DNA of 64,000 nt from Nemophila menziesii (taxonomy: Eukaryota > Streptophyta > Magnoliopsida > Boraginales > Hydrophyllaceae): assembly GCA_029959085.1 (NCBI GenBank), contig JARWIR010000018.1, forward strand, positions 3,720,001 through 3,784,000, read 5' to 3'. A model generated the notes under the pieces. The model saw nothing but the letters and a program-made list of their open reading frames with translations, was not told where the DNA came from and searched no databases. A program made the translations under genes and the position numbers. Positions 1-10,762 of the stretch are shown here, piece after piece (positions within the stretch are counted from its first letter, which is position 1; each line of letters opens with the position of its first letter).

Positions 1-1199
1 ATGGTCGGGATTCTAAAATCCTTATACCCCCGTCAGGGTGGACTATAAGGCAATCCTAAAGTGTCACTAGTCCCGTCAGGGTAAATATGATCCACCGTTG
101 GATGATTAAGTGTTTTACCTCATTGGCCCTAGAATTAGCTAAGTTCGTCAGAATCAATAGCTTTTATCCTAGATTGAATAATTAATTCTATACCTAAACC
201 CTCCGTCAGGATGATCCACACGCCACTTATGTGGAATAGCTTAGATACTAATACCTAATCTTAGTTCGCGACTCTAAAATCAGTAAATAATCACAAATTA
301 TCGAAAAGAGTAATAAACCCAATCTAATTTAATTTAGCATAAACCCAAATTCAACATTCGTTATTTCATAAAATTAAGATTCACCCATTGTTTGTTCTCA
401 AGCACTATGAAAAGCTTAGCTCATATTAAAATTAAAAACTAAATTAAAAGAATTGGAATTCATATTGTTTACAAAATTAAAATACGAAAAGAACCTAATT
501 TCCGGAATTGGAATAACTACGAACGGAGCTATAGACCCACTCCAGCTCTTGTAGCTTCTTCTTTCTTCCTTCGGTTGCTTCTCTCTGGTGTTTAATCTTG
601 TGGAATGTGAATTGTGTGAAAAATAGAAGTCCAGACCTCCTTTTATAAGCATAAATTCGTTCTAGGGCTTGGACCAGAAAATAGAATATTAATTAAATGT
701 CCATGTCCACTTTCTAAGCCCAAAATCCCGTAACTGCTGATACACCTTCACTAAAACGGCTTTTCCCGATGCGTTATGACTCCGATTGACCTCATTCCAG
801 TTGCTAAAGTTCCGTAACTCGATAAGGAATGATTTCTCTTCAAAGGTCAGCGGCTAAATCATCGCTCAAGCACCTCGAAATCAGCAATCTACGGCCTGGA
901 AAATGGATTTTCAGCTCTAAAAATAATATCTTCGGGATTTATCTTCAAGTCTTGACTCTATCTCGTGATCTTTGACTTTCTCCTCGGATTCCTCTCCTAG
1001 CTAACATCTAAAACCTGTAAACTTTACACTAAAAATACCAATATTACGCGCAAAAGTTTAATAATTTAAAAATGCTAGAAATAAAAAGGGAATTCCGGAT
1101 TATTGCAAATTTAGTCCAAAAGTCTATCAAATTAATTAAATAAACACCAAAAATGATGTCTCCCAAGGGTCGAAAATAAGAACAATTAGGGAAACATCA
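1..1199 (-). repeat. 3' LTR of element 1 (partial)
   Basis: This stretch is nearly identical to 11126-12324, with six substitutions seen by eye. Its element-start end, at 1199, begins TGATGTTTCCC on the minus strand, next to the polypurine tract. About 363 bases of the LTR lie left of the window. It carries a TATAAAAGG box near 640-650 (minus strand) and three copies of a CCCTGACGGGG-type box within the first 220 bases. Confidence 0.95.
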
Positions 1200-1214
1200 A
1201 GACCCCCAACTCAA
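1200..1214 (-). other. Polypurine tract of element 1
   Basis: On the minus strand this reads TTGAGTTGGGGGTCT immediately before the LTR start. The same tract precedes the LTR in elements 2 (15219-15232), 3 (34970-34983) and 4 (40947-40960). It is the expected plus-strand DNA priming site. Confidence 0.85.
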
Positions 1215-2594
1215 ACCTTTGTCGTCCCGACAAAGTAAAACAAAACAAAGGGGTAGAAGTAAACGTATAAACACGTAGAAGCTAACAAATAAACCCTAAA
1301 GCAATTCTCAAAATAAATTTCATATAGCAAACTCTAGAAACTAATATACACATACACTAATCATGCAACATCAAACATAAATAATCTCAATCATAAAATT
1401 AAAGTCGCAATGCTTGAAGGTTACACTTGTACTCATCTCTGTATGATGGCTATAGGGTGGTCATTAATCCTACCTCGCTTTGAATGTTCCACCTAGTGCA
1501 TTCCCTATCAACAGAATCATAAATTCACTACGCACTTAGGAATCACGAGGTCTTTCCGGTTATAATATTGGCTTAAGGACGGGTGTGGATGTATATTTGG
1601 TAAATTTGAAGTGAGCTTTTGGCTCTCTCCTCACTTACCATCAACAATGTCCTCGAGCTTGAGTTAACGCTCAAAAAGATGTTCTCACTCACCCATATAC
1701 GCACAAATTTAGCGTCCCATGTCTACCCACTATAAATAAGATGATTTTCAGAAAATTTCCACTATGCCGGATGTTTTATTCATTCATATTTTTCTTTTTC
1801 TTTTCTTTTCTCTTTTTCCCTTTTTTTTTGTGTACAGGAGCAAACCGGGTTCCCGGTTTTGACGAATCCGGGTTCCCGGTTACTACTGTATGGATTTTTT
1901 AATTTTTTTTTTTTCTTTTTCATTTTCCTTCATTCCCAGCAAAGGGTTACAAGTATATATCATCTGCAATTGTGCTACAATACAAAGCACATCAATCCCA
2001 ACCCATTAAATTCCCCATATGTGGTCCCACCACCCCAAACTCAAGCTCGAGACATGTCTCAGGATTGTGATTCAAGTGCGGGTCATATGGTCATGCCTAA
2101 TAATCTAAGGGATAATGGCTTATATCGTGGCTACAAAGAAAAGGCTAAAGGCTCAAAGTGGGCTAAGACGGATAATAATTAATACAAGGGATAGAAGGCT
2201 AAAAAGGCACAAATGGCTAACAAAGAACTGCCCCTATCATTTTCCTAAGTACATAGCTTGTCTTTAGTTCATATCTAGGTGGGTTCTCTACTAATTAGGA
2301 TTTCACGTTCTACACACCAAACATATTCCTTGAGTACAAGCTTACTTCATTTGCATTGTTCATTAATTTTTCCTATCAATTACATATGTTCGCATGCAAT
2401 TGTAAGTGCGTTTTATATCAATCCCTAAAGTCCACTATTTACTATCATAGATTTGTCAAGAGTATGCTTAAAGGGATATTTAAAAATTTCTACAGTCAAA
2501 CGCAACTCCGAAAATTCTTTTATTGAAAGCAAATAAAGCAAATAACACATAAAAATTGGGATGAGGCAACGAACCCCACCCCAAACTCAAAAAT
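1215..2594 (-). other. 3' untranslated region of element 1
   Basis: No gene is visible here. The stretch matches, in reverse orientation, the 3' regions of elements 2 (13863-15220) and 3 (33603-34970) and more distantly element 4 (39451-40950). It includes a pyrimidine-rich run near 1780-1830 and two palindromic ACCGGGTTCCCGGT-type sites at 1842-1881. Confidence 0.75.
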
Positions 2595-2614
2595 GAGTCG
2601 TGTCCCCACGACTC
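2595..2614 (-). promoter_or_regulatory. Conserved hairpin just after the element 1 3' ORF
   Basis: On the minus strand this is an 8-bp perfect stem, GAGTCGTG and CACGACTC, with a GGGA loop, 62 bases after the stop codon of the 3' ORF. The same hairpin sits at the same place in elements 2, 3 and 4, and in element 4 it carries compensatory changes. Confidence 0.8.
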
Positions 2615-2676
2615 GAAAAGACTCAATAAAGCATTTAAACTAATGTACACTAAGAGGAAAGTTTAGAAAACGTATC

Positions 2677-3993
2677 TTAACCAGCGCGAGGCTGGTTATC
2701 GGTGTTGCGTTCTGGACCTTTATCTCGCGTAACAGCATCATAAATCGCGTTTTGAAGTGTATTTACGCCTAGGATTAAATTTCGAAGCAGGTCCAATTCT
2801 TTTGTAACGTTTCCCAAGGTAGCAATCATCTTCTCCTGATTCTCTTCCAACACCTGAATCTTCGCTTCCAACTCAGGTACAGTTTTCGCTTTCTTTGATT
2901 GAGGAGTTCTCGGACTTCTTGTAGTTCGTGTTGCTTCTTCATGGATGTTCTTGATTGTGCTCAAAGCTATACTCACACCAACTGAAACAGTGTCAATGTC
3001 TGCGTCCTTACGCGGAATCTTTGCGTCTAGACACAACTGAGTAATAGTACAAGGAAACTTCAGATTTTGTTGTTTCATTGGTGATTTCGCGAACTCCATG
3101 ATCGTATCATAAATGATCTTAGCAACATCAAATGGTTTCTCCTCCAAAATACACTTAATAACAAATATGTGCTCTTTCTTCAACTCGGAAGTGTGTTTAA
3201 TACCAAAGAAAGTGGGTATTATGAAACGAGACCAAACCTTAGCTCGAGGTGTCACACTACTGCTGTAAAACTGTCCAGGATACCTTTCACCTTCAGGAAT
3301 TGGGCTAGTCCCATTAACAAGCACGGTCCCCCAAAGGGACTCAAAATCAAAAGAAGGGTCATTAAGAGTTTCTTGGAAGGGGCATGATCCAGAAAAGTTG
3401 GGTAGTTTCAATGATTTCCGAATACGTTCAATAGAGAAAGGAACTACCTTTTTGCGGATATCAATGGCATCATGGGAGGTAGCTAAACCTTCGTAAAATT
3501 CTCGCACAAAAGTAGGAATAAACTCAAGCTTCCTTTCTTGTAACTCTTTCCAACCAAACTTAGCACATGTCACAGCATATTCCTTGTAATCACTACTCAT
3601 AATACCCTTAGGAAAATTTGTCTCCTCACCAAATTTCAAAAATTCAATTCTTTCACGAACCTGAGTATTCCAACAAGTGTAAACCCTCTTAGGCTTGTGG
3701 GCCCACATCTTCATACGCGGAGGTTTTTGAACGGGTGCTTCCGGAATCTCTTGTTCAGTTTCCTTCTCAATGTTCTTCGCAATTTCCTCTTCTGGTTCCT
3801 TCTCACTTTCAATCTCATCAATCAATCTTCTCTTTAGACCTGTGATTTCTTTTCTGTTAGAATCAAGCTTAACTTCGTCAATTTTTCGTTTAGGACGCGA
3901 ATCAGGAATCTCAATAGCTTGTTCTTGAGAACCACCAATGGTGGTCTTTCTTCTAGTAGCAGTTCTTCGGAAATCACCGGTTCTGTTAGTCAT
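2677..3993 (-). CDS. Athila 3' ORF, putative plant transposon protein (PF20167-type), intact
   Basis: A 438-residue ORF downstream of integrase in the position called env-like in Athila elements. Residues 1-110 are basic then acidic, with a run of K, R and E. The central part (about 110-330) holds features I associate with the putative plant transposon protein domain: a VREFYEGL segment, a KKVVPFSIERIRKSL segment, then an RFIIPTFFG block. Residues about 365-420 form a likely coiled coil (VLEENQEKMIATLGNVTKELDLLRNLI). I see no signal peptide or transmembrane segment, so a true envelope function is unlikely; the biochemical role is unknown. The ATG is supported because the element 2 copy keeps the same start and leader. 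Unlike gag-pol, this ORF has no stop, which may reflect chance given the element's youth. Confidence 0.8.
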   Translation of the reverse strand: MTNRTGDFRRTATRRKTTIGGSQEQAIEIPDSRPKRKIDEVKLDSNRKEITGLKRRLIDEIESEKEPEEEIAKNIEKETEQEIPEAPVQKPPRMKMWAHKPKRVYTCWNTQVRERIEFLKFGEETNFPKGIMSSDYKEYAVTCAKFGWKELQERKLEFIPTFVREFYEGLATSHDAIDIRKKVVPFSIERIRKSLKLPNFSGSCPFQETLNDPSFDFESLWGTVLVNGTSPIPEGERYPGQFYSSSVTPRAKVWSRFIIPTFFGIKHTSELKKEHIFVIKCILEEKPFDVAKIIYDTIMEFAKSPMKQQNLKFPCTITQLCLDAKIPRKDADIDTVSVGVSIALSTIKNIHEEATRTTRSPRTPQSKKAKTVPELEAKIQVLEENQEKMIATLGNVTKELDLLRNLILGVNTLQNAIYDAVTRDKGPERNTDNQPRAG

Positions 3994-4382
3994 CTCTTTT
4001 CACCCCAAACTCAAAACTTCAAATAATGAAAAACTTAGGGAAAAGTTTAGAATTTTGATGTTTTGAGGTTTAAGAATTTAAGAACTAGGTGAAATATGAG
4101 ATGGGTCTTGGTTAATTTGTATGGGAGAAGAAAGAATTGGGTTTAATTTAAGGAATTGGGTGAAGAAGAATCTTGGGAAAAACTAAGGATTTGATGTTAT
4201 TTTGGAGAGGATGTGAGTTGATCTTATGTTTTTGTGGTGAAAGAGGGTAGGATTTGATGATATATAGTGTTTTGGTAGATGAATTTCGGAGGTGGGGAGG
4301 CTATTGGTGCGTTTTAGGTAAAGACTTGGAAAAGAGGCTAAAAAACTAGGTTAAAACACCTCAAAACCGACATCACAGCTTT

Positions 4383-4777
4383 CAAACCGGGTTCCCGGTT
4401 TTGGCAAACCGGGTTCCCGGTTCCGCGTCGCTGTGACGGCGCGGAAAAATAATTGTGGACTTTTTTTTTTTTTTTTCAAAACGCACCAAAACGCTGGACC
4501 CCAAGACGCGTGGTTAGGGATTTTACTCGCCGAAACCGGGTACCCGGTTCTGTGGAATGCGGGTTCCCGGATTTTCTCGATGGCGCGAGTCAAAACGCAC
4601 GAAAACGCAAGCCACCAAGACGCTGGGTCAGGGATTTTCAGAAATCACAGCACCAAAACCGGGTACCCGGTTTCGCCAAATGCGGGTTCCCGGTTCCGAC
4701 GCTGTGACATTACCCCAAAACGCCAAGTGTTGCGTTAAAAATGGTTGGTACCAGCTCCAAAACCGGGTTCCCGGTTT
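4383..4777. repeat. Array of GGGTTCCC/GGGTACCC palindromes in a tandem repeat
   Basis: Seven palindromic cores lie in about 400 bases; the best are perfect ACCGGGTACCCGGT. They are mostly paired about 25 bases apart and sit in imperfect tandem units of roughly 115 bases (compare from 4495 with from 4612, both starting near an ACGC..CCAAGACGC stretch). The array lies between integrase and the 3' ORF and is GC-rich against an AT-rich background. The rest of 3994-5009 holds no gene: it is the 3' ORF leader and AT-rich spacer. Confidence 0.8.
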
Positions 4778-5009
4778 CTCCTGGACATCCAACCTCTTTT
4801 TCTTCTGTTTTCGCCAAATCGACCCCAAACTCAAGTCCTTTTTACCCCTGAAATCATCAAAAACAACTACCCTTCCTCATTTCTTAATAAAAACCATAAA
4901 ATTACGAAAATCAAACTAATCTAAATTGCAAAAATGTAAAAACTCAGCTAATATACAAGTAATTGGCTTTTGTTTAACGTCGTTAAGCTCGACGGGTTAC
5001 CTCACGCTT

Positions 5010-8000
5010 CTAAGGAGTCTCGAGGAGATACATGACCTCCCCGGGATGTGGATCTTCCGAGCGATTGGTATCTTCACCTCCATGGTATATCTTTAGTCTG
5101 TGGCCGTTAACCATAAAGGTACGGTTCTCTAGCGGATGTTCTATTTCTATCGCCCCATGAGGTGTAACTTTGGTCACAATGTATGGACCTGACCACTTAG
5201 ATCTTAACTTACCCGGATAATTGCTGAACTTTGAGTTATACTTTAACACTCTTTGCCCCACTTCAAAGTTCTTTGGACGAATCCGATTGTCATGCCATTT
5301 CTTTGTGTTTTCTTTGTAAAGTTTGGCATTTTCATAAGCATGCAACCGGAATTCGTCAAGTTCATTAAGCTTCATCATACGATTCTTTCCGGCTAAGATA
5401 GGATCTAAGTTCAACTGCGCAATCGCCCAATAGGCACCCATTTCAAGCTCTAAAGGTAAGTGACAAGCCTTACCATACACCATACGATAGGGAGATGCAC
5501 CAACTGGAGTCTTAAACGCAGTACGATAGGCCCACAACGCATCATCTAACTTCATTGACCAATCTTTTCTTGTAGGATCAACGGTTTTCTCTAGGATTGA
5601 CTTGACTTCACGGTTCGAAACTTCAGCTTGACCATTGGATTGTGGATGATACGCAGTAGATACACGGTGTCTAACTCCATATTTCTCTAGAACAGTCTTC
5701 AGATATTTATTAACGAAATGAGATCCTCCATCGCTAATAATCACTCTAGGTGTGCCATGTCTAGTGAAAATATGTGACTTCAAGAACTTAATCACCACTC
5801 GTGAATCATTAGTAGGTAAAGCCACCGCTTCTACCCACTTAGACACATAATCAACATCTAATAAAATATAGAGGTTACCATTTGAAGGAACGAAAGGACC
5901 CATAAAGTCTATGCCCCACACATCGAATATCTCAACCTCTAACACATTATTACGCGGCATCTCATCCCTCTTAGATATGTTTCCGGTAAACTGGCATCTC
6001 GTACATTTCTTAACATATTCATGACAATCTTTTATAAGAGAAGGCCAGTAAAAACCTGATTGAAATACCTTTGCAGCAGTTCTGTCTCCTTTGAAATGTC
6101 CTCCATATAATGAATCATGGCATCCAGCTATAATGGCTTGAGTCTCTTCCCTTGCTACACATCTTCGTATCATTTGGTCAGCACAAACTTTATAGAGGAA
6201 CGGATCCTCCCAAAAGAACTGTCTAGCACGATGAGCTAACCTCTTTCTTTCTTGATAAGTAGAACCTTCAGGAAAAACACCACTCACCACTAAATTCGCA
6301 ATATCTGCATACCACGGAGCCTCATAATCTCGAACAACGAATAAACTCTCATCAGGAAACTCTTCTCTAACTGCTTCAGTACCACTATTCATCTCTGAAC
6401 CCTCTAAACGCGATAGATGATCTGCAACCTGATTCTCACAACCCTTTCTATCTTTGATCTCTAAATCGAACTCTTGAAGCAATAACACCCATCTGATTAA
6501 CCTTGGTTTCGCATCTTTCTTCTCCATAAGAAATCTGATCGCGGAATGATCTGTATAAACAATAACTTTCGCTCCAAGAAGATAAGAGCGAAATTTATCA
6601 AACGAATAGACAACTGCTAGCAACTCCTTTTCTGTAACTGTGTAATTAATCTGAGCACCACTAAAAGTTTTACTAGCATAGTAAATCGAATGAAAAACCT
6701 TCTCTTTCCTCTGTCCTAATACAGCTCCCATACACAAATCACTCGCATCACACATAACTTCAAACGGTAAATTCCAATCTAGAGGTAACACTATAGGAGC
6801 AGAAATAAGCTTTTCTTTGATTGCTTTGAAGGCCGCTAAACAAGCTTCATCAAAAAGGAATTTGCAATCCTTTTCGAGTAAGTTGCATAACGGTTTAGCA
6901 ATCTTAGAATTTTTTTTAATAAAACGCCTATAAAAGCCAGCATGGCCAAGAAAACTCCTTACCCCTTTAACAGAAACGGGAGGGGGAAGAGTTTTAATTA
7001 CCTCTATCTTTGCTCTATCAACCTCTAAACCAACACTCGAAACTTTGTGACCCAGAACAATACCTTCGCGAACCATGAAGTGACACTTCTCCCAGTTGAG
7101 CACCAAATCTGTTTCCTTGCATCTCACTAACACTTTCTCCAAGTTATCCAAACATATATCAAAATCATCACCAAACACGGAGAAATCATCCATGAACACT
7201 TCAAGGAAATTATCTATCATGTCCCAGAAGATGGCCATCATACACCTTTGAAAAGTAGCGGGAGCATTACACAACCCAAATGGCATTCTGCGATATGCAA
7301 ACGTACCAAATGGGCATGTAAAAGTAGTCTTATGTTGATCTTCTGGTGCCACGTAAATCTGATATTACCCGGAGTAACCACCCAAGAAGCAATAGTACTC
7401 TCTTCCGGCTAATTTATCTAACATTTGATCGATGAAGGGCAAAGGGAAATGATCTTTTCTGGTGGCCTTATTCAGCTTTCTGTAATCCATGCAAACTCTC
7501 CATCCAACTACCGTTCTTGAAGGAATCGCTTCATTTTTATCATTAAGAACTGTTGTAATTCCTCCTTTCTTCGGTACACACTGAACTGGGCTCACCCATT
7601 CACTACTCGAAATGGGATAAATAATCCCCGCATCTAAAAGCTTAATCACCTCATTCTTCACCACATCCTTCATGGCTGGCATTAATCTTCTCTGACCTTC
7701 AACTGAGCGTGCATTAACATCTTCTAGTATGATTTTGTGTTGACAATAGGATGGACTAATGCCTTTGATATCAGCAATTGTCCAACCTATTGCTTCTTTG
7801 TTGGCTCTTAACACACGCAACAGTTTATCTTCTTGAGGACCTGTTAAATTAGCTGAAACAATAACAGGTAGAGTTTCATTAGTACCCAAATAAGCATACC
7901 TCAAGTGTGCTGGCAATGGTTTTTCTTCCAACTCCGGAGGAGATTCAATTGAAGATTTCTTTTTAGGAATAATCTCCCCCGGTCCTCTCACAGGTTCATA

Positions 8001-10628
8001 GGCAAGACGCCTATATTTCGGATTTTCAGAATTGAGAGCTGCTACTGTTTCAGTAAGCTCCTCCATCATCTCAGGTGAATCTAATGTCAAAGCAGCCTGC
8101 AAGATATCATCAAAATTTAAGCAATTAAATACCTCTTGCGATGCTTGCTCTACTACATCCATTCTGAAGCAATCTTCCTGAGAATCTGGGAATTTCATAG
8201 CTCGAAATACATTGAATTTGACTTCCTCATCTTGTATCCTCATCGTTAATTCGCCATTCTCTACATCGATCAATGTTCTCCCTGTAGCTAGGAATGGTCT
8301 ACCCAAGATAATGGGGACATTTCTATCTGCATTGTATTCAAGTATTACGAAATCAACAGGAAATATAAGTGTACCTGCCTTAACAAGGACATCCTCAATG
8401 CGGCCTTCAGGATGAGCAAGAGACCTGTCCGCCATTTGCAAGACCATAGAGGTAGGTCTTGCGTTTCCAATTTTAAGCTTATCAAAAACTGACTTGGGCA
8501 TCAAGTTGATGCTTGCCCCCAAGTCACATAACGCCTTTCCCTTCCATTCTTCTCCAATCGATATGGGAATCGTGAAACTCCCCGGATCAACTAACTTTGG
8601 AGGTAATTTACTCTGGCAAATCGCACTACACTCTTCAGGAAGGCCAATCATCTCATTATCACAGTAGGGCCTTTTATTAGTGAGGGCCCTCTTCAAAAAC
8701 TTCGTATACTTAGGAATATCTCGAATTGCCTCAAGTAACGGAATATTAATACTCAAACCCCTCACTCTATTAAAGAACTTCTGAAAATCAACCATATCAC
8801 CCTTTTTCTGAACTCGCGATGGAAACGGTGGTGGAGGGCGATTGCTTACAATTTCATCTCTATTTTTCGGAATTTCTCTTGGTCTTTCTATCTCTTCAAC
8901 CTCACTATCTTTCTCATTCTCTTTCTCTTTCTCACCCACTTCCTTTTCTTTTCTTGGAACTTCTTTCTCTTTCATAACGGGAAAAGGAGGTGGAGGAAGG
9001 TTCTTACCACTTCTTAATGTAACAGCCTTGCAATCTTCACGTTGTGTTGGATTTTCCGTATCGCTAGGAAGTTGCCCTTGTGGACGCTGATTCAGCTGTT
9101 TATTAATTTGACTTAGCTGATTCTGGAAAATCTTCATATTTGCTTCAGCTGCGTTCTGACGTTCCAAAGCTTGTGTTTGAAGAGCAATCAAATTCTCAAC
9201 GGTTTTCTGAAGGGTAACTACTCCTTCTTGTGGATGGGCAGGTAAAGCTTTCTGGTTTAAATTCTCATCGTAGGTATTCTGAGGAGCTTGTCTTTGCACA
9301 TAATTGTTTTGATTCTGTCCTCCTTGATAATTGTTGTGTGGTCTTGGATTATAGTTGTTGCCTTGAGGACGCGGCTGATACGCGTAAGTAGGATTGGCTG
9401 CCCCATTAGGATTTGAGTATTGAAACCCAGGATGGTTTCTGTTAGGCTGATATCCATTACCACTTGAATTGAAATTACCTCTATTGGACATAAAATTCAC
9501 TGATTCTTGGTTATTCGGACAACTTTCCTCATCATTATCATCTACCTTACAAATCGAACACATATACACCTCTTGTGCAGCATGCACAGCTACCTTCTTA
9601 CCCGAAAATCCTTCTTTCACAGCTAGAGTAAGCTGCTTCAATTGTTGCTCTATGGTATTTTGGATCTTATTCTCAAACGTAGCAAATTTCTCTTCCATGT
9701 CAACATTATTTACTCCCTTGACTGGTGTTCTTACTGAGCTCCACCCAACTTCATTCTTGACTGTTCTCTCTAAAATGATCTTGGCATGAGCGGGTTGAAC
9801 TTGAAGAAAACCTGCTCCACATAGCGTATCCAATTTCTCTCTTGAGATTCCATCAAGGCCTCTATAAAAGATCTTTAACTGTTGTTATTCTGAAAAACCA
9901 TGATTAGGAACTTTACGCAAACACATCTGAAATCTTGTCCAACTCTTACCCACAGTTTCTTCATACTCTTGACGAAAATGTGTCAATTCTAATTCAGCAT
10001 CTAACCTCATGTTACTTGGGTAATACCTGTCAAAGAAAGCAATTTCTAATTGGTCCCAATTAGTAATCTTCGTAGGATCTTGCGTATCGTGCCATTCACT
10101 TGCTCCATCAATGACAAAGAATTTAAAAGCAGCAAAGTACATCTGTTCTCTTGAAACCCCTTGTGTGATATAAGAATCACATATCTGTTTGAATTTCTGT
10201 ACCGCTCTAAGAGGATCTTCCGATGGTCTTCCGCGAAAATTTCCAAAGTTTTGGAACTGAGCTAGCATACCCGAATCTGGACGGAATCTCGGAACATCTA
10301 TATCTGGAGCACCCACTCCTATAGCAGGAGCAGGGAATGGAACTTCTGGAGGACCATTAGTGAACCACGGATCATGATTCATCACTATCTGGACTGGAGA
10401 ATTAGGATTCGCAGGTGGAACTGGAGGAATAACACCTGGAGCCAAAGGTTGGCCATTTGCGCCTAGTTGATTATCTTGAAGATTGATCTCTTCCATTCTG
10501 TTACTTAACTCTTCTACCTCTAAAGCTTCTCGTTCTCTTCTTCTTCTGTTCGCAAGTCTGATCAACGATTCTGGATTACTAAGGATCGGAGGTGTTGGCT
10601 CTAGATCCTTGAATAGCCTTCTTCGCAT
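5010..10628 (-). pseudogene. gag-pol polyprotein of element 1, one frame with two stops and a lost RT aspartate
   Basis: The frame runs 1873 codons without a frameshift. Gag starts at 10628 and contains the capsid-type block FKFFVIDGASEWHDT; a CSIC..C cluster near 9560 lacks the histidine of a full zinc knuckle. Protease shows DLGASINLMP (about 8500). RT, with [12 protein letters not shown] near 7190, is followed by RNase H ([10 protein letters not shown]) and integrase: an HHCC zinc site ([11 protein letters not shown] to CTRCQ), a DDE core with [16 protein letters not shown] and [12 protein letters not shown], and a [11 protein letters not shown] block typical of Athila. The frame is broken by TAA at 9885-9887 in gag and TAA at 7365-7367 in RT. 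Just before the second stop the usual FLDGYSGY motif A reads FLGGYSG, so the catalytic aspartate is also gone. As it stands it cannot yield active enzyme. Confidence 0.93.
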
Positions 10629-10738
10629 ACACCAAACCTAAAAACCTGAAAAAGCTAACAAACAAAAGGCGTAAAACTGATAAAATAAAATAAATGCACT
10701 TATCACTAAAGGATAAACACCGTGGTCACACGCTACCG

Positions 10739-10756
10739 TCCCCGGCAGCGGCGCCA
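10739..10756 (-). other. Primer-binding site, tRNA-Asp type
   Basis: On the minus strand this reads TGGCGCCGCTGCCGGGGA, six bases inside the 5' LTR. It matches the 3' end of plant tRNA-Asp (GUC) with one difference, as in Athila elements. The identical 18 bases occur at 31537-31554. Between here and gag (10629-10738) the minus strand has a polypyrimidine tract ending in CAG shortly before the gag ATG. Confidence 0.9.
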
Positions 10757-10762
10757 AAAACT

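Noticed and set aside
416..652. 78-codon ORF in the LTR (also 11541-11777)
   Set aside because: It starts over the TATA box and lies in the LTR leader; it is non-coding LTR sequence and composition shows no protein features.
2677..3993. Envelope glycoprotein, as the Athila 3' ORF is often labelled
   Set aside because: There is no signal peptide, transmembrane anchor or cysteine pattern, and it contains a coiled coil and charged N-terminus instead; the label env-like refers to position only.
4433..4919. Overlapping ORFs in the palindrome array
   Set aside because: Arginine- and proline-rich frames arise from the GC-rich repeats; different frames give equally long ORFs and none matches a family.
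9469..9789. 106-codon plus-strand ORF
   Set aside because: It is a shadow of the minus-strand gag-pol frame.
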